Positions 25,537-34,400 of a DNA stretch of 64,000 nt are shown one piece after another. Numbering within the stretch: position 1 is the stretch's first letter; every line of letters starts with the position of its first letter. A program made the position numbers and the translations under genes. The stretch lies in contig RQOL01000374.1 of assembly GCA_013076295.1 (NCBI GenBank), positions 3,276,743-3,340,742 on the forward strand. The letters are read 5' to 3'. The notes beneath the pieces are model-generated. The model ran no database searches, was not told the DNA's origin, and worked only from the letters and a program-made list of their open reading frames with translations. The DNA comes from Sanderia malayensis. Taxonomy: Eukaryota; Cnidaria; Scyphozoa; Semaeostomeae; Pelagiidae.

Positions 25537-28161
25537 ATGTTGAAAAGAAGGTATATAAATGATATATATCATATACAAGATGATGATGATGACAATGATG
25601 ATGACAATGAAAATAGTGTCTTATTGAAGGAGTTACGACAAGTTAAAGGGAAGAAAACAGATGATGGTGGTGACGAGGGATGGATAAAGGATATACGAAA
25701 AGAAAAGCTGTATGCTGAAGTAAATTCAATTTTAAAGGGCTACTCCCACCATATTTTTTTATTTCATTTCTGGGTAGTTTTTGATGGAAAAACAGGTACT
25801 GCACTTTTTAAATTTCGAAATTCGCTCATTAACACCTCTTTTCACGGCTCCAAAAGTGCGATTTTCAGGCCATTTCTGAAAATGTCGCGCAACATGAAAC
25901 GATCTAGGCAGAGGTTGTGTGACGTAGATGCCGGAACGCAAAAAAACTTCTGTCTTTGGCTTCAGTATGGAAAAATCAACGTCGCGTCCGGTTTTCTCCC
26001 TTGTTTTCAATGATAAACACAAATGTTTTTTCAAACCACTTCAACACCATCATTACAAAGCTTATTGACATCTCCCCGTGTGTTTTTTTTTTAATTTTCG
26101 GCATTGTTAAGGGCTGAAAATTGACTCCAAAGCTGATGCAGTGACAATGGATTTTTCCAGTATTCACACGCCTCACGTGGTTATGTGTTCATCACTCAAC
26201 CTCTTCCTTCCTTTCATTTTGCGTGATAAAACAACCAGCAAACGTTCGTAAATCGTGATATAATAAGTTTGTTTATCGTTCCATCAGTTCTATACTCTAT
26301 TTTATCAAGTTTTGCCGTGTGCTTGGTTTTAGCAAGATAATTATGGATTATTTTTGTTTTTACTACTTGGGTTTTTGTCAAAGATATTGAAATGCTAAAG
26401 TGATGCGCTGTTAAAAAGTGGCTCAAATTGAAATTGTTTGGCTGACATATCCATGGAGTTCTTGTTATAAATTATATATATATCTTGGTGATTACATTGA
26501 AACCTAAGGCAAAGTAAAGGTGTATATTGTTGACAAAGTCAGACAATATAACCAAAACCAGCACACCAGTATGAAGCCCAACATTGTGCTGGAAAGTTTT
26601 TCTTCGAATTCACATTGAACTTGTCAAATCTTCGATCTCTGGGCATTAATGTTTACACTCCTGGAAGGGATTTTCGAGTTTTTCCACACAGTTATGACCG
26701 TAACTACACTTGAAATATTACCAAAATATGAGCTACTGCTTCAAATACACACCAGATAAAGCAAATGAGGTTATTTGCATGCATTATTAGTCCAAAATAG
26801 CATTATTCTACTTTACCCGTGCCAGGACCTGCTCGGCCTAGCGATTTTGCAAATTTTTGACTGACCCGATTTGGTTTAAATCTTATAAATGCGTAGATAA
26901 GAGTCACCAATTTTCCATACTATCAATTCTATCGAAAAATTGTTGAAAGAGAGCTTCCTCCTCTTTAATTGAATAGATTTCGAATTCATATTGTTATTTA
27001 AAACCATCCCGCACCACTGAAGACTGTATGTGAAGCTCGCTCGAGACTGCGACGTTGAGGTCGAAAAACATGCCGGCTTGCAGCGTAAGCGTGAGCAAAT
27101 CATCCTCATTTGTGTAAAAAACTCACGCTTTTCATGATAAACGAGACATCAACAGATTCCTTAGATCCTGAACTAGTGCGTGGCAGGGTTTAATTTTTCA
27201 AATACGACTTGGTTTTGACTATAGATATGCAAAACGTTTTCGTGCGAGCTTTGGTACTGAACACAATAAAGTAAATTTTCTGCGTTCCGGCATCTGCGTC
27301 ACACCGGCCTCGCCCCAGTTTTCTTTTTGCCCGACTTTTTTCTGGAATGTGCATGTTTGGAGGCGTAAAAAAGGGTGTTAATGAGCGAATTTAAAAATTT
27401 AAAAACTGCAGTGCCTGTTTTTACGCCAAAAACTACCCAGAAATGGAATAAAAAAATATGGTGGGAGTAGCCCTTTAAATGAAATCCCAGATGTGATCGA
27501 TATAACATCGAAGAATCCGTTCACCTTACTATTAACTGGAAAGTCGGGTTGTGGAAAAACATATTGGTTATTAACACTATTGGAAAAATGACAAGAGCTG
27601 ATGAATGATGTGAAAGGAAAATTTTTGAAAAAAATTCTATGGTTTTATGGGATAGATCAACCACAAGTGTTTGAAAGATTAAGACGAAATTTTGGGGAAA
27701 AACATGTTGAATTTATTAAAGGTTTAGATAAGACAAAATTGGAAAATGCAAAAAATTGTATAATAGTATTAGATGATTTAATGACGGAAATGAGAAATAA
27801 TACAGATGTAGCACAGCTGTTTACAAAAGGTTCACATCATAAGACAGTAACAGTATTTATATTATGGCAGTCTCCCTTTCCACAAGGTAAAATTACAAAA
27901 GAGATTGCAACCAATGCAGATTATCAAGTAGTGTTTAATAATGAAAGACAAAAAAGTCAGCTAGCTGTTCTTTGTCAACAAATGACATTTGAAAAACAGG
28001 AAGGTCGAGACCTGTTTAAAAAAATTCAACAATATTTTGATAACAATAATGAGAAATTTCCGAATGTTTTGATGAATTTTAAACCTTCAGAAGAGAAAAA
28101 GATAAAATATTTGATAAATTTTTTAAGTGATGATGAAAAAAAACCATGCCAGGAGTTATAA
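25537..28161 (+). pseudogene. ATP: Packaging ATPase, copy 1, split by a TTAA element
   Basis: Coding parts 25537-25735 and 27479-28161 correspond to the intact gene at 42573-43460. A 1739-bp TTAA element separates codon 66 from the Walker A region. Behind the insertion the Walker A motif GKSGCGKT is intact, but a W codon has become TGA at 27589-27591 (LLEK followed by stop). Walker B (NCIIVLDDLM) and the LFTKG block follow in frame. It cannot give a full protein. The enzyme would drive DNA packaging. A TATAAAA at about 25480 precedes the ATG. Confidence 0.92.
25736..27474. mobile_element. Non-autonomous TTAA element with long inverted ends
   Basis: Insertion with AGGGCTACTCCCACCATAT at the left and its complement at the right. 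Inverted similarity continues about 200 bp inward (25736-25950 against 27260-27474, including a shared GCGTTCCGGCATCT block). TTAA is found on both sides (25732-25735 and 27475-27478) and once in the empty site of copy 2, proving the exact boundaries and the TTAA target duplication. No transposase frame is present; the small frames inside are not convincing. The end sequence differs from the element at 7948-8940, so it is a second family of piggyBac-like habit. Confidence 0.93.
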
Positions 28162-28379
28162 AGCATAGAGAAGAAGGACTGGGGCATTTTTGTACTGAAC
28201 TAGACGGAGAAAGGGTTAAAAGAAGTATTAAACATAAAGAAAAGAAAAAAGAAAAATGGGAGCGGGAGCAAGTACAGTTGCGGCATATAGTTATTCGGGA
28301 TAGATCACGGGGCAAAAAAAGAAAAACAACGATTTTTGCGCTTAGTTGGCTTAAAAGGGAAAAATGCCAAGACATTTAG
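28146..28379 (+). CDS. Small basic protein at the ATPase 3' end (copy 1 form)
   Basis: Starts ATGCCAGGAGTT within the last codons of the ATPase gene. The first 40 residues (MPGVIKHREEGLGHFCTELD, then GERVKRSIKHKEKK) are shared with copy 2 (43446-43583). A 7-bp length difference in an A/G run then puts the copies in different frames, so the natural C-terminus is unsure: 77 residues here, 45 in copy 2. Basic; probably one of the small virion or core proteins of this cluster. Confidence 0.4.
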   Translation: MPGVIKHREEGLGHFCTELDGERVKRSIKHKEKKKEKWEREQVQLRHIVIRDRSRGKKRKTTIFALSWLKREKCQDI

Positions 28380-28497
28380 AGACGTGACAGGTTACGGGCG
28401 ATTAACATTAAATAAAAGAAAAAAGAAAAATATTACAAAAAAAGAAAAGGGAAAAAAGCAAAAGCTATAAAACATAAATATTTGGAGATGAAGTAAG
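28257..28497 (+). pseudogene. Gly-Ala start basic protein, copy 1, frameshifted
   Basis: Homologous to the intact frame at 43548-43790 but lacking one T (AGTTATTCGG instead of AGTTTATTCGG), and with further A-run changes near 28440, so the frame is lost after MGAGASTVAAYS. See the copy 2 entry for the protein. Confidence 0.75.
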
Positions 28498-28498
28498 A

Positions 28499-28756
28499 AT
28501 GGGAGCTGTTGTTGGTAGATTAGCAGCTAGAGGAGTTACAAAAGCTGCATTAAGAGCAGGAGCAAAAGCTATCGCAAAAAGAGCGGCAGTTGATTTAGGA
28601 AAAGGAGCCTTACAGGCAGGTGGTTCTGCAGCAGCTGATGCAACACTTTCGAAATTAAAAGGAAGAGGAGAAATTAATGAGAAGTTGATTCTTCGGGAAA
28701 TTTTGAAATATAATAAAAGAAAAAAGAGAAAAAAACAACGAAAGAGGAGAAAATGA
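28499..28756 (+). CDS. Ala/Gly/Lys-rich small core-like protein
   Basis: 85 residues from ATG 28499 (MGAVVGRLAARGVTKAALRA), with an alanine-rich amphipathic middle (AGGSAAADATLSKL) and a very basic end (KYNKRKKRKKQRKRRK). The composition resembles DNA-condensing or membrane-active capsid proteins of adenovirus-like viruses, which are processed by the viral protease, but no homology can be shown. Its TGA overlaps the next ATG as ATGA. Intact in copy 2 (43793-44050). Confidence 0.65.
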   Translation: MGAVVGRLAARGVTKAALRAGAKAIAKRAAVDLGKGALQAGGSAAADATLSKLKGRGEINEKLILREILKYNKRKKRKKQRKRRK

Positions 28757-28971
28757 AATTTTTTAAAGCAACAAAATTATTTGGAAAAAAATCATCGTTT
28801 CATAAAAGAACAAATAAACGAAAAAATCTAAAAGCAATGGTCGGGAGGGGGAAAATTAAATTAACACCATTTGCAAAGTTAACAAAAGAAATATCGCATA
28901 AAGCCAATGTTCAGAAAGCTGGCTTAGCACTTATTCAAAAACCAAATGGAAAACTTATAATAACTAAATAA
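28753..28971 (+). CDS. Small basic protein with KLFGKKSSF start
   Basis: 72 residues from ATG 28753 in an ATGA overlap with the preceding gene. Rich in Lys; MKFFKATKLFGKKSSFHKR, later KLTPFAKLTKEISHKA and a QKPNGKLIITK end. It may bind nucleic acid inside the virion. In copy 2 an extra A breaks the frame after residue 27 (44047-44266). Confidence 0.6.
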   Translation: MKFFKATKLFGKKSSFHKRTNKRKNLKAMVGRGKIKLTPFAKLTKEISHKANVQKAGLALIQKPNGKLIITK

Positions 28972-29017
28972 GGATTTTAGAAAAAAGTCACAAAAAAATA
29001 TATTAAAAAGATTAGGA

Positions 29018-29347
29018 ATGAAATGTCACTCACAAGAAGGCAAAATGGAAGCATGTCGATGCATGAAGTTGACCGTTACAAAACGTGAATTTGCAGAAGC
29101 AATAATAAAAGAATTGAATCAGTACGGTTCAAAAAAGAGTTTTTTAACTATAAGAGCAATAACAAGTTCGTTTTGTTTGGGAGATAAGGAAATTGGGGTG
29201 ATTATAACAGACGATACAAAATATTTGAAAGATAAAAGAAGAGATTGCTTAAAGTGGGTTCAAGAGGGTTTAAAAAATAGAAAAGAGCTTTTGAATGAAA
29301 TTGAGGAGGTAGCGGACATAGTATTTTCACGCCCTCAAGAAGAATAG
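29018..29347 (+). CDS. Small conserved protein, 109 residues
   Basis: From ATG 29018 (MKCHSQEGKMEACRCMKLTV); a second in-frame Met at residue 9 or 16 could be the true start. Central VTKREFAEAIIKELNQYGS and LTIRAITSSFCLGDKEIGVIITDD, a strand-helix mix, then a helical end. Intact in both copies (44315-44644). Not recognised; it is the only non-basic member of the cluster between ATPase and polymerase. Confidence 0.6.
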   Translation: MKCHSQEGKMEACRCMKLTVTKREFAEAIIKELNQYGSKKSFLTIRAITSSFCLGDKEIGVIITDDTKYLKDKRRDCLKWVQEGLKNRKELLNEIEEVADIVFSRPQEE

Positions 29348-29348
29348 A

Positions 29349-29552
29349 ATGACATTTATGAACTTTTCTCCTCATCGAATTTCAACATCTGTAGAAGAAT
29401 TTGCAGGGGAAAAAAAGAAGAAAAAAAGAAAGAAAACCACTCGGAAAAAACCGAAAAGTTTTAAAATTATTAGTAAATTTCATCATACACCATATGGAAA
29501 ATGTCATAAACGAATTATTGGAATATTAAAGAATAAGGTTAAAGGTCAGTAG
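29349..29552 (+). CDS. Lysine-rich 67-residue protein
   Basis: Starts two bases after the previous stop. MTFMNFSPHRIST, then a KKKKKRKKTTRKKPKS run and FHHTPYGKCHKRIIGILKN. Strongly basic with a C-terminal CHK/HTPYG patch. Likely nucleic-acid binding or a core component. Intact in both copies (44646-44849). Confidence 0.55.
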   Translation: MTFMNFSPHRISTSVEEFAGEKKKKKRKKTTRKKPKSFKIISKFHHTPYGKCHKRIIGILKNKVKGQ

Positions 29553-29570
29553 CTAGTCAATCATACCTAT

Positions 29571-29603
29571 CTGTCAATCATCGAGAATCTAAAGATATAA
29601 AAG
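29571..29603 (+). promoter_or_regulatory. Inverted PBX-MEIS type site and TATA box
   Basis: CTGTCAATCA at 29571-29580 is the reverse complement of TGATTGACAG. A second, partial inverted version (GTCAATCATACCT) lies just before it. The TATAAAAG box is at 29596-29603 and the next start codon at 29647. Copy 2 has the same at 44868-44877. Confidence 0.65.
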
Positions 29604-29646
29604 CAATGAAATCTGAGGTTTCTTCATTTACATTCTTGTAAGCATC

Positions 29647-30729
29647 ATGGCAACATTCGCAAATTCCACTGCTGCAAACGAGAGTAGTATAGAGATTTGT
29701 TCTCAACATCAGTTAACATGTAGTAGAGAAGCAAATAATCAAGTGAGAATTATAGAGTTTTTAGTGGTTCGAAAACGTGATCAATTTCGTGATGGATCCA
29801 CTAAAGATCTAGTTGTACGAGAACAGAGAATTGTGTTGAAGAAAAATTGTGATTTGGGTGAAGAGTTTAATAAGATCAGAGATCAAGAATGGATCGATGA
29901 TAAAGGACAGATGAATGAGATGCTTTTGACGAAAACGAAGATGGGAAAAGTGGTCAATTTTGCCAACAGAGTTCGACTAGAGATCTTGGCCTTCCGGCTC
30001 GAATATGATGATGTGAACAAGTTGGCACACAGTCTGCAAATTATGGCAGCACAAGGATGGGTAATTGGAGGTATAGTCCTCAAAGAACCGTTAACACGTG
30101 AGTTTACGTGCCCGGATGGAGCTAAATATGTGGATGAGGCTTTGGTGCAGTTAGTGTTGAACAAGAACAAGAAAGTTGATGTCCAGATATTAATTCAAAA
30201 AAGAAACACAACGACAGACATTGTAAGTTCTGTGAAAAGAGTATTGCTCACATCAGAAGATCTAAATGCATTCTTTGATTTGCTGTTTATCACAGAAGAC
30301 GGAAAATGGTTGCAAGAGAATTTCCCCACATTAGTTGGGGAAATCACTCCTATCTTAATTGATAAAGACGGCAAGAAGATTAATTTCACCAGTTCAAAAA
30401 CAAATGAACATCGCATGTGTGTTCAAGCTCGACAGATGGTGCAAGATAAAACCGTGACAGAGATTGCGAGATCAATTGTACAGAATAAAGCAGAAAGAAT
30501 GATCGAAGCACCAAAGAAAAAGAAGCGAAAGGCTGTAGAGATGAACGGGAATAAATCAACAGATCATCCACCAACAACAACTGGCAAGAAAGCTACTGAC
30601 AAAAAGCGTAAACGTAATATCATTCGAGATTCAGATGATGAAGAAGAAGAGGACGATTTGGTCAAGAAAACAGCAGAAAGTGAGGACTATTTTGAAGATG
30701 GGCAAGAATGGCCAAAAGAACTGTATTAA
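29647..30729 (+). CDS. Nuclear-type protein with basic and acidic tail
   Basis: 360 residues from ATG 29647. Residues 1-285 look folded (IIEFLVVRKRDQFRDGSTKD, VNFANRVRLEILAFRLEYDD, MAAQGWVIGGIVLKEP). The end is disordered, with several NLS-like runs (APKKKKRKAVE, KKRKRNIIRD) and an acidic DDEEEEDD patch. Not recognised; possibly a DNA-binding or replication accessory factor, given its position directly before the polymerase with one gene between. In copy 2 it lacks seven codons (TDIVSSV region) and has a frameshift (44944-46004). Confidence 0.65.
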   Translation: MATFANSTAANESSIEICSQHQLTCSREANNQVRIIEFLVVRKRDQFRDGSTKDLVVREQRIVLKKNCDLGEEFNKIRDQEWIDDKGQMNEMLLTKTKMGKVVNFANRVRLEILAFRLEYDDVNKLAHSLQIMAAQGWVIGGIVLKEPLTREFTCPDGAKYVDEALVQLVLNKNKKVDVQILIQKRNTTTDIVSSVKRVLLTSEDLNAFFDLLFITEDGKWLQENFPTLVGEITPILIDKDGKKINFTSSKTNEHRMCVQARQMVQDKTVTEIARSIVQNKAERMIEAPKKKKRKAVEMNGNKSTDHPPTTTGKKATDKKRKRNIIRDSDDEEEEDDLVKKTAESEDYFEDGQEWPKELY

Positions 30730-30851
30730 TGAAACACTATACTATACTACGTAGTACATAGAGATGAGGTTTAATGTTAATTGCTGTGATTTTTTTTGTT
30801 GATTTAGTATGATGATGATGATGAAGGAGATGAATATTTGTTGATTTATTT

Positions 30852-30890
30852 GAGTGACAGGCTGATGGAAAATGTGCGAGTGCTATAAAA
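30852..30890 (+). promoter_or_regulatory. MEIS half-site and TATA box
   Basis: GAGTGACAGG (30852-30861) contains the MEIS/PREP half-site TGACAG without the PBX half. The box CTATAAAAG is at 30882-30890, and the next gene starts at 30967. In copy 2 the spacing to TATA is four bases shorter. Confidence 0.45.
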
Positions 30891-30966
30891 GTATACGATT
30901 CATTACACTTTATCATTTCGGTTCAAAATTGGAGTGAAGAGTGGAGTGAGTTACTCTTTCAAAAAC

Positions 30967-31335
30967 ATGATGTTATCGTTTAAAGGAGTAAAGAAAGACT
31001 ATTTGGAAAAGAGATTGGTGCTGATGAAGAAAAACAAGTATATAAAGCAACAAATTTCGTACGCTAAGAAGATATTAATTCAAAAAGGAAAAATCATCAG
31101 AGCAGTATATTATGTATTGTTGCATAATAAAAAGAATGTACTGTTTTGTCGTTTATATGATGAATTGAACAGAATAGAATCAAGACTCGCAATATATTTT
31201 TATCAATTGATTTTAAGTATAAAATCATTGAATTTACCTGCCGTATTTAGACAAGTATTATTAAATGAAAAATTAGCGATGAAAAAATTACAGACATATT
31301 ATAAAAAATCAGTACGAAAGTTATGTAAATTATAA
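30967..31335 (+). CDS. Basic helical protein upstream of the polymerase
   Basis: 122 residues from ATG 30967 (MMLSFKGVKKDYLEKRLVLM); an upstream GTG is not used. Lys/Tyr/Leu-rich and helical throughout, with KQQISYAKKILIQKGKIIRA and FCRLYDELNRIESRLAIYFY. It is intact and almost identical in copy 2 (46250-46618). No family recognised. Placement just before the polymerase suggests a replication-linked role, such as terminal-protein or accessory function, but nothing proves it. Confidence 0.6.
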   Translation: MMLSFKGVKKDYLEKRLVLMKKNKYIKQQISYAKKILIQKGKIIRAVYYVLLHNKKNVLFCRLYDELNRIESRLAIYFYQLILSIKSLNLPAVFRQVLLNEKLAMKKLQTYYKKSVRKLCKL

Positions 31336-31338
31336 TAG

Positions 31339-31392
31339 TGATTGACAGGTTATTACACATGATTGACAGGTGATGTATTCTGGTATATAAAA
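31339..31392 (+). promoter_or_regulatory. Twin PBX-MEIS sites and TATA box of the polymerase gene
   Basis: Two perfect TGATTGACAG copies (31339-31348 and 31360-31369) lie 21 bases apart, two helical turns, so they face the same side of DNA. TATATAAAAA follows at 31384. The polymerase ATG is at 31461. Copy 2 has the same pair at 46621-46630 and 46642-46651. Confidence 0.75.
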
Positions 31393-31460
31393 AGGAAAGC
31401 CTGTTAAACATTTAACAGTTCACTAGCAGGCTCGTTCCTGTGAAGAACGGCAACAACAAG

Positions 31461-34400
31461 ATGAAGCCAAGAACAAATTTCAAATGTGTAACTTGTCGAG
31501 CACACTTTCCGACAAAGCAAGAACTTATAAAACATAAAGAAAATGAACATGGACAATTTAATCATGTATGTAATATATGTAATAAAGGATTTTCGAGAGT
31601 TGTTGATATGAAAAAACATGTTACCGAAAAACATTCACGTTTTTCCTGTGGTTATTGCGGACTCAAGAATATCACCAGACAAACATTAGAAAAACACCTG
31701 TTAAAGAAACATAAAGCAAAGTGTGCAAAGATTACAATTCAACTGAGTGAACAAGAAGAAGTGAGATGGGGAATAAGAAAGAAACACAAATGTGATGATT
31801 GTGGTACAAAATTCAGCACAAAAAGAGTCTTGAATAATCATAGGTTTGTACATCACGAAAATAATTTTAATTGTTTGCGTTGCGGGGAAATTTGTAATTC
31901 TATGCAAGAACTTTCAGATCATTTACACGAACACAACTTAATAAAGGAAACAGAAAGCAATTGCATTTTGCATGTGAACATTGTAACGATGATCATTTTT
32001 TAACAACAACCCAATTACAACGCCATAGAATTGCTGTTCATAAAGAGCTGAATATAACTAATCAACCCTTCCCATCCATCGGACATATCCGTTGTTTTTG
32101 GAATGATTGTCTTTATGCACATCGCCCATGGGATGTGGATGTGGATTGCTTTGGTGACTGTCTATCTAAAGAAAGGAAAGAACAATTAATTCATTGTTAT
32201 AAACAACATGCTTCATTTATCGCATCACATTGCTATTCACAGCTATTGAATAATACATTTATCAAATTGAACTTTCACCTACTTGCACGGGAAAATTTGA
32301 ATAGGCAAATTGAAGATGATTTGTGGAAAACTTTTACTGAAATTGAAGATGTTCTACCGGCCAGAATTGTAATTTCGTTTGGGTTTTTGTTGCAAAATAA
32401 AGAGACAGAAGCATTCCGATATTTTTATGTTTCGGACTATAATTTAATGAATAGAAGAGATGATGAGGATTCGGATATAAACAGTAGTAATATTCAATAT
32501 AATGACTTTCTGGTTCGTTCAAAACAAGATATGAAGAGGGTTGTTCATCGCTTGACATCCGTTCCTTTCATTGATATTATTAAAAATAATTTCAAAGATT
32601 CTACATGGGGATTGGTTAGAGCAACAAATATGCATGTATCGGTAATAAATATTGGACATGACGAATTTACTATCGGGAAAGCAACTGATTCGGTAGATGA
32701 ATTGCCAGAATGCATTACCAAGTCAAGAGCAATCAATATTCACCAAGTAGCTATTCACAAACACAAATCTGAAGCAAATTTGGCGTGTTTTTTTATTGCA
32801 TTACGCACACGACTACTAGACTATAATAAAGATGAAGAGGATGTAATGAGTGTATAGGACATGATAAAGAAATACTGTGATTTTGCTGGGTATTCAACAT
32901 TTTTTGGGTTTAACCTACAGCATGTTGTTCATATGGAATATATGTACGGAATCAAGATTTCAATTTTCAGACCTGTGTTTGAATACTATGATGAAAAGAA
33001 AACAGAAATTAAAGGATTGAAAGGAGTAGAGAAAATTTACAATTCACGTTTAAAGTACAAAACAAATATCAAACTTGATTTGCTCTATTATAAAGAACAT
33101 ATTTGTACAATTCGAAGTTTGAAAGCATTTGTAAATAAATTCGTTTGTGAAGAATGTGCTCAAGTTTATGTTCATCTTCCGTCGTTAATTCGTCATCAAA
33201 AGTCTTGTGCGCTAGAGAAAATAACTCGTCATCAATTCAAAGACGGGTTAATTGAAAGACACCGACCTCTGGTACAAAAGATTGCAACAGCATTCAATCT
33301 ACAGTGGGATAATGAATTTGTCAATGAGAAGGATAAGAATGAATATTATTTTAATCAGGATATTGCTGTCTTTGACTTTGAAAGTTTAAATGTAAGAAAT
33401 CCGTTTCAGAAAGTGATTTATTTTATGGGAAAGAATATGTGTTTTTGGACGATGGATTAATTGATGCAGAATTTTTCGATGAGGACAATATTGAACAATA
33501 CATGTGCTATAATGATAAAGGAGATAGAGTCTTACAAAAAGATTTTGTGCGAGAGATACTTGATGAGGAAGGAGAAAAAGAAGATTTTTTTAGAGTACAG
33601 GTTCCTGTAACGTATGCAATAGCCACCAGCTTCGAGCATGAACTTAAAGATGTTCCAGGAGAAATCATAGATGATCAAACACTCTTTGCATGTGCCGACG
33701 AACCAAATGCGCTAATTGAAATATTTGTCTCCCATGTAATCACTTTAGCAAAGCAAAAATGTGTTCGAGCTTTTGCTAAATACTGTTCATTGTTTGAAAG
33801 AATACGTGATTTTTTTTGGGAGAAACAGATATTGCTCATCTATGAGAAAGCTAAATTTTATCATTTCTCAGAAATTAGCGGGTTCGCGGATGAAAAATAC
33901 GAAAAATTGGAACGGGATATGCAAGGATGTTTGACAAAAGAACAGATAGATAATATCAAAATACAAAAAGAACAGGAAGCAATCGACAATGTAGAAGCTC
34001 GAAGGAACAGAATAGAAATGCTGACCATTTACAATGAACCAAGACGATTATACTTGGAACTGTTTCGTCAGTGCCAAACATTGCCTGTATTCGGATTTAA
34101 TTCATCCGGTTACGATATACCTCTGATCGCAAAGTATTTATTCCCATTGATGTTAAAGGAAAACGTACATATTGATGTTATAAAACAAGGGAGTAAATAC
34201 AAGGCTGTATCCTTTACTGCGAAAAATGTAAAGGAATTTCCAAGCTGGCGGTTAAATTTTCGAGACACCAGTGCATTCCTTGCACCGTCCTATAATTTGG
34301 ACACGTTTATAAAAGCCTTTGCCAAAGTTGAACAGGAAAAATCTTTTTTCCCCTATGAATTCCTGGATTCATTCGAACGATTGAATGACAAGCAATTACC

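Noticed and set aside
26000..27250. Transposase gene inside the 1.74-kb TTAA element
   Set aside because: Only short broken frames, no DDE/D motifs; the element is non-autonomous.
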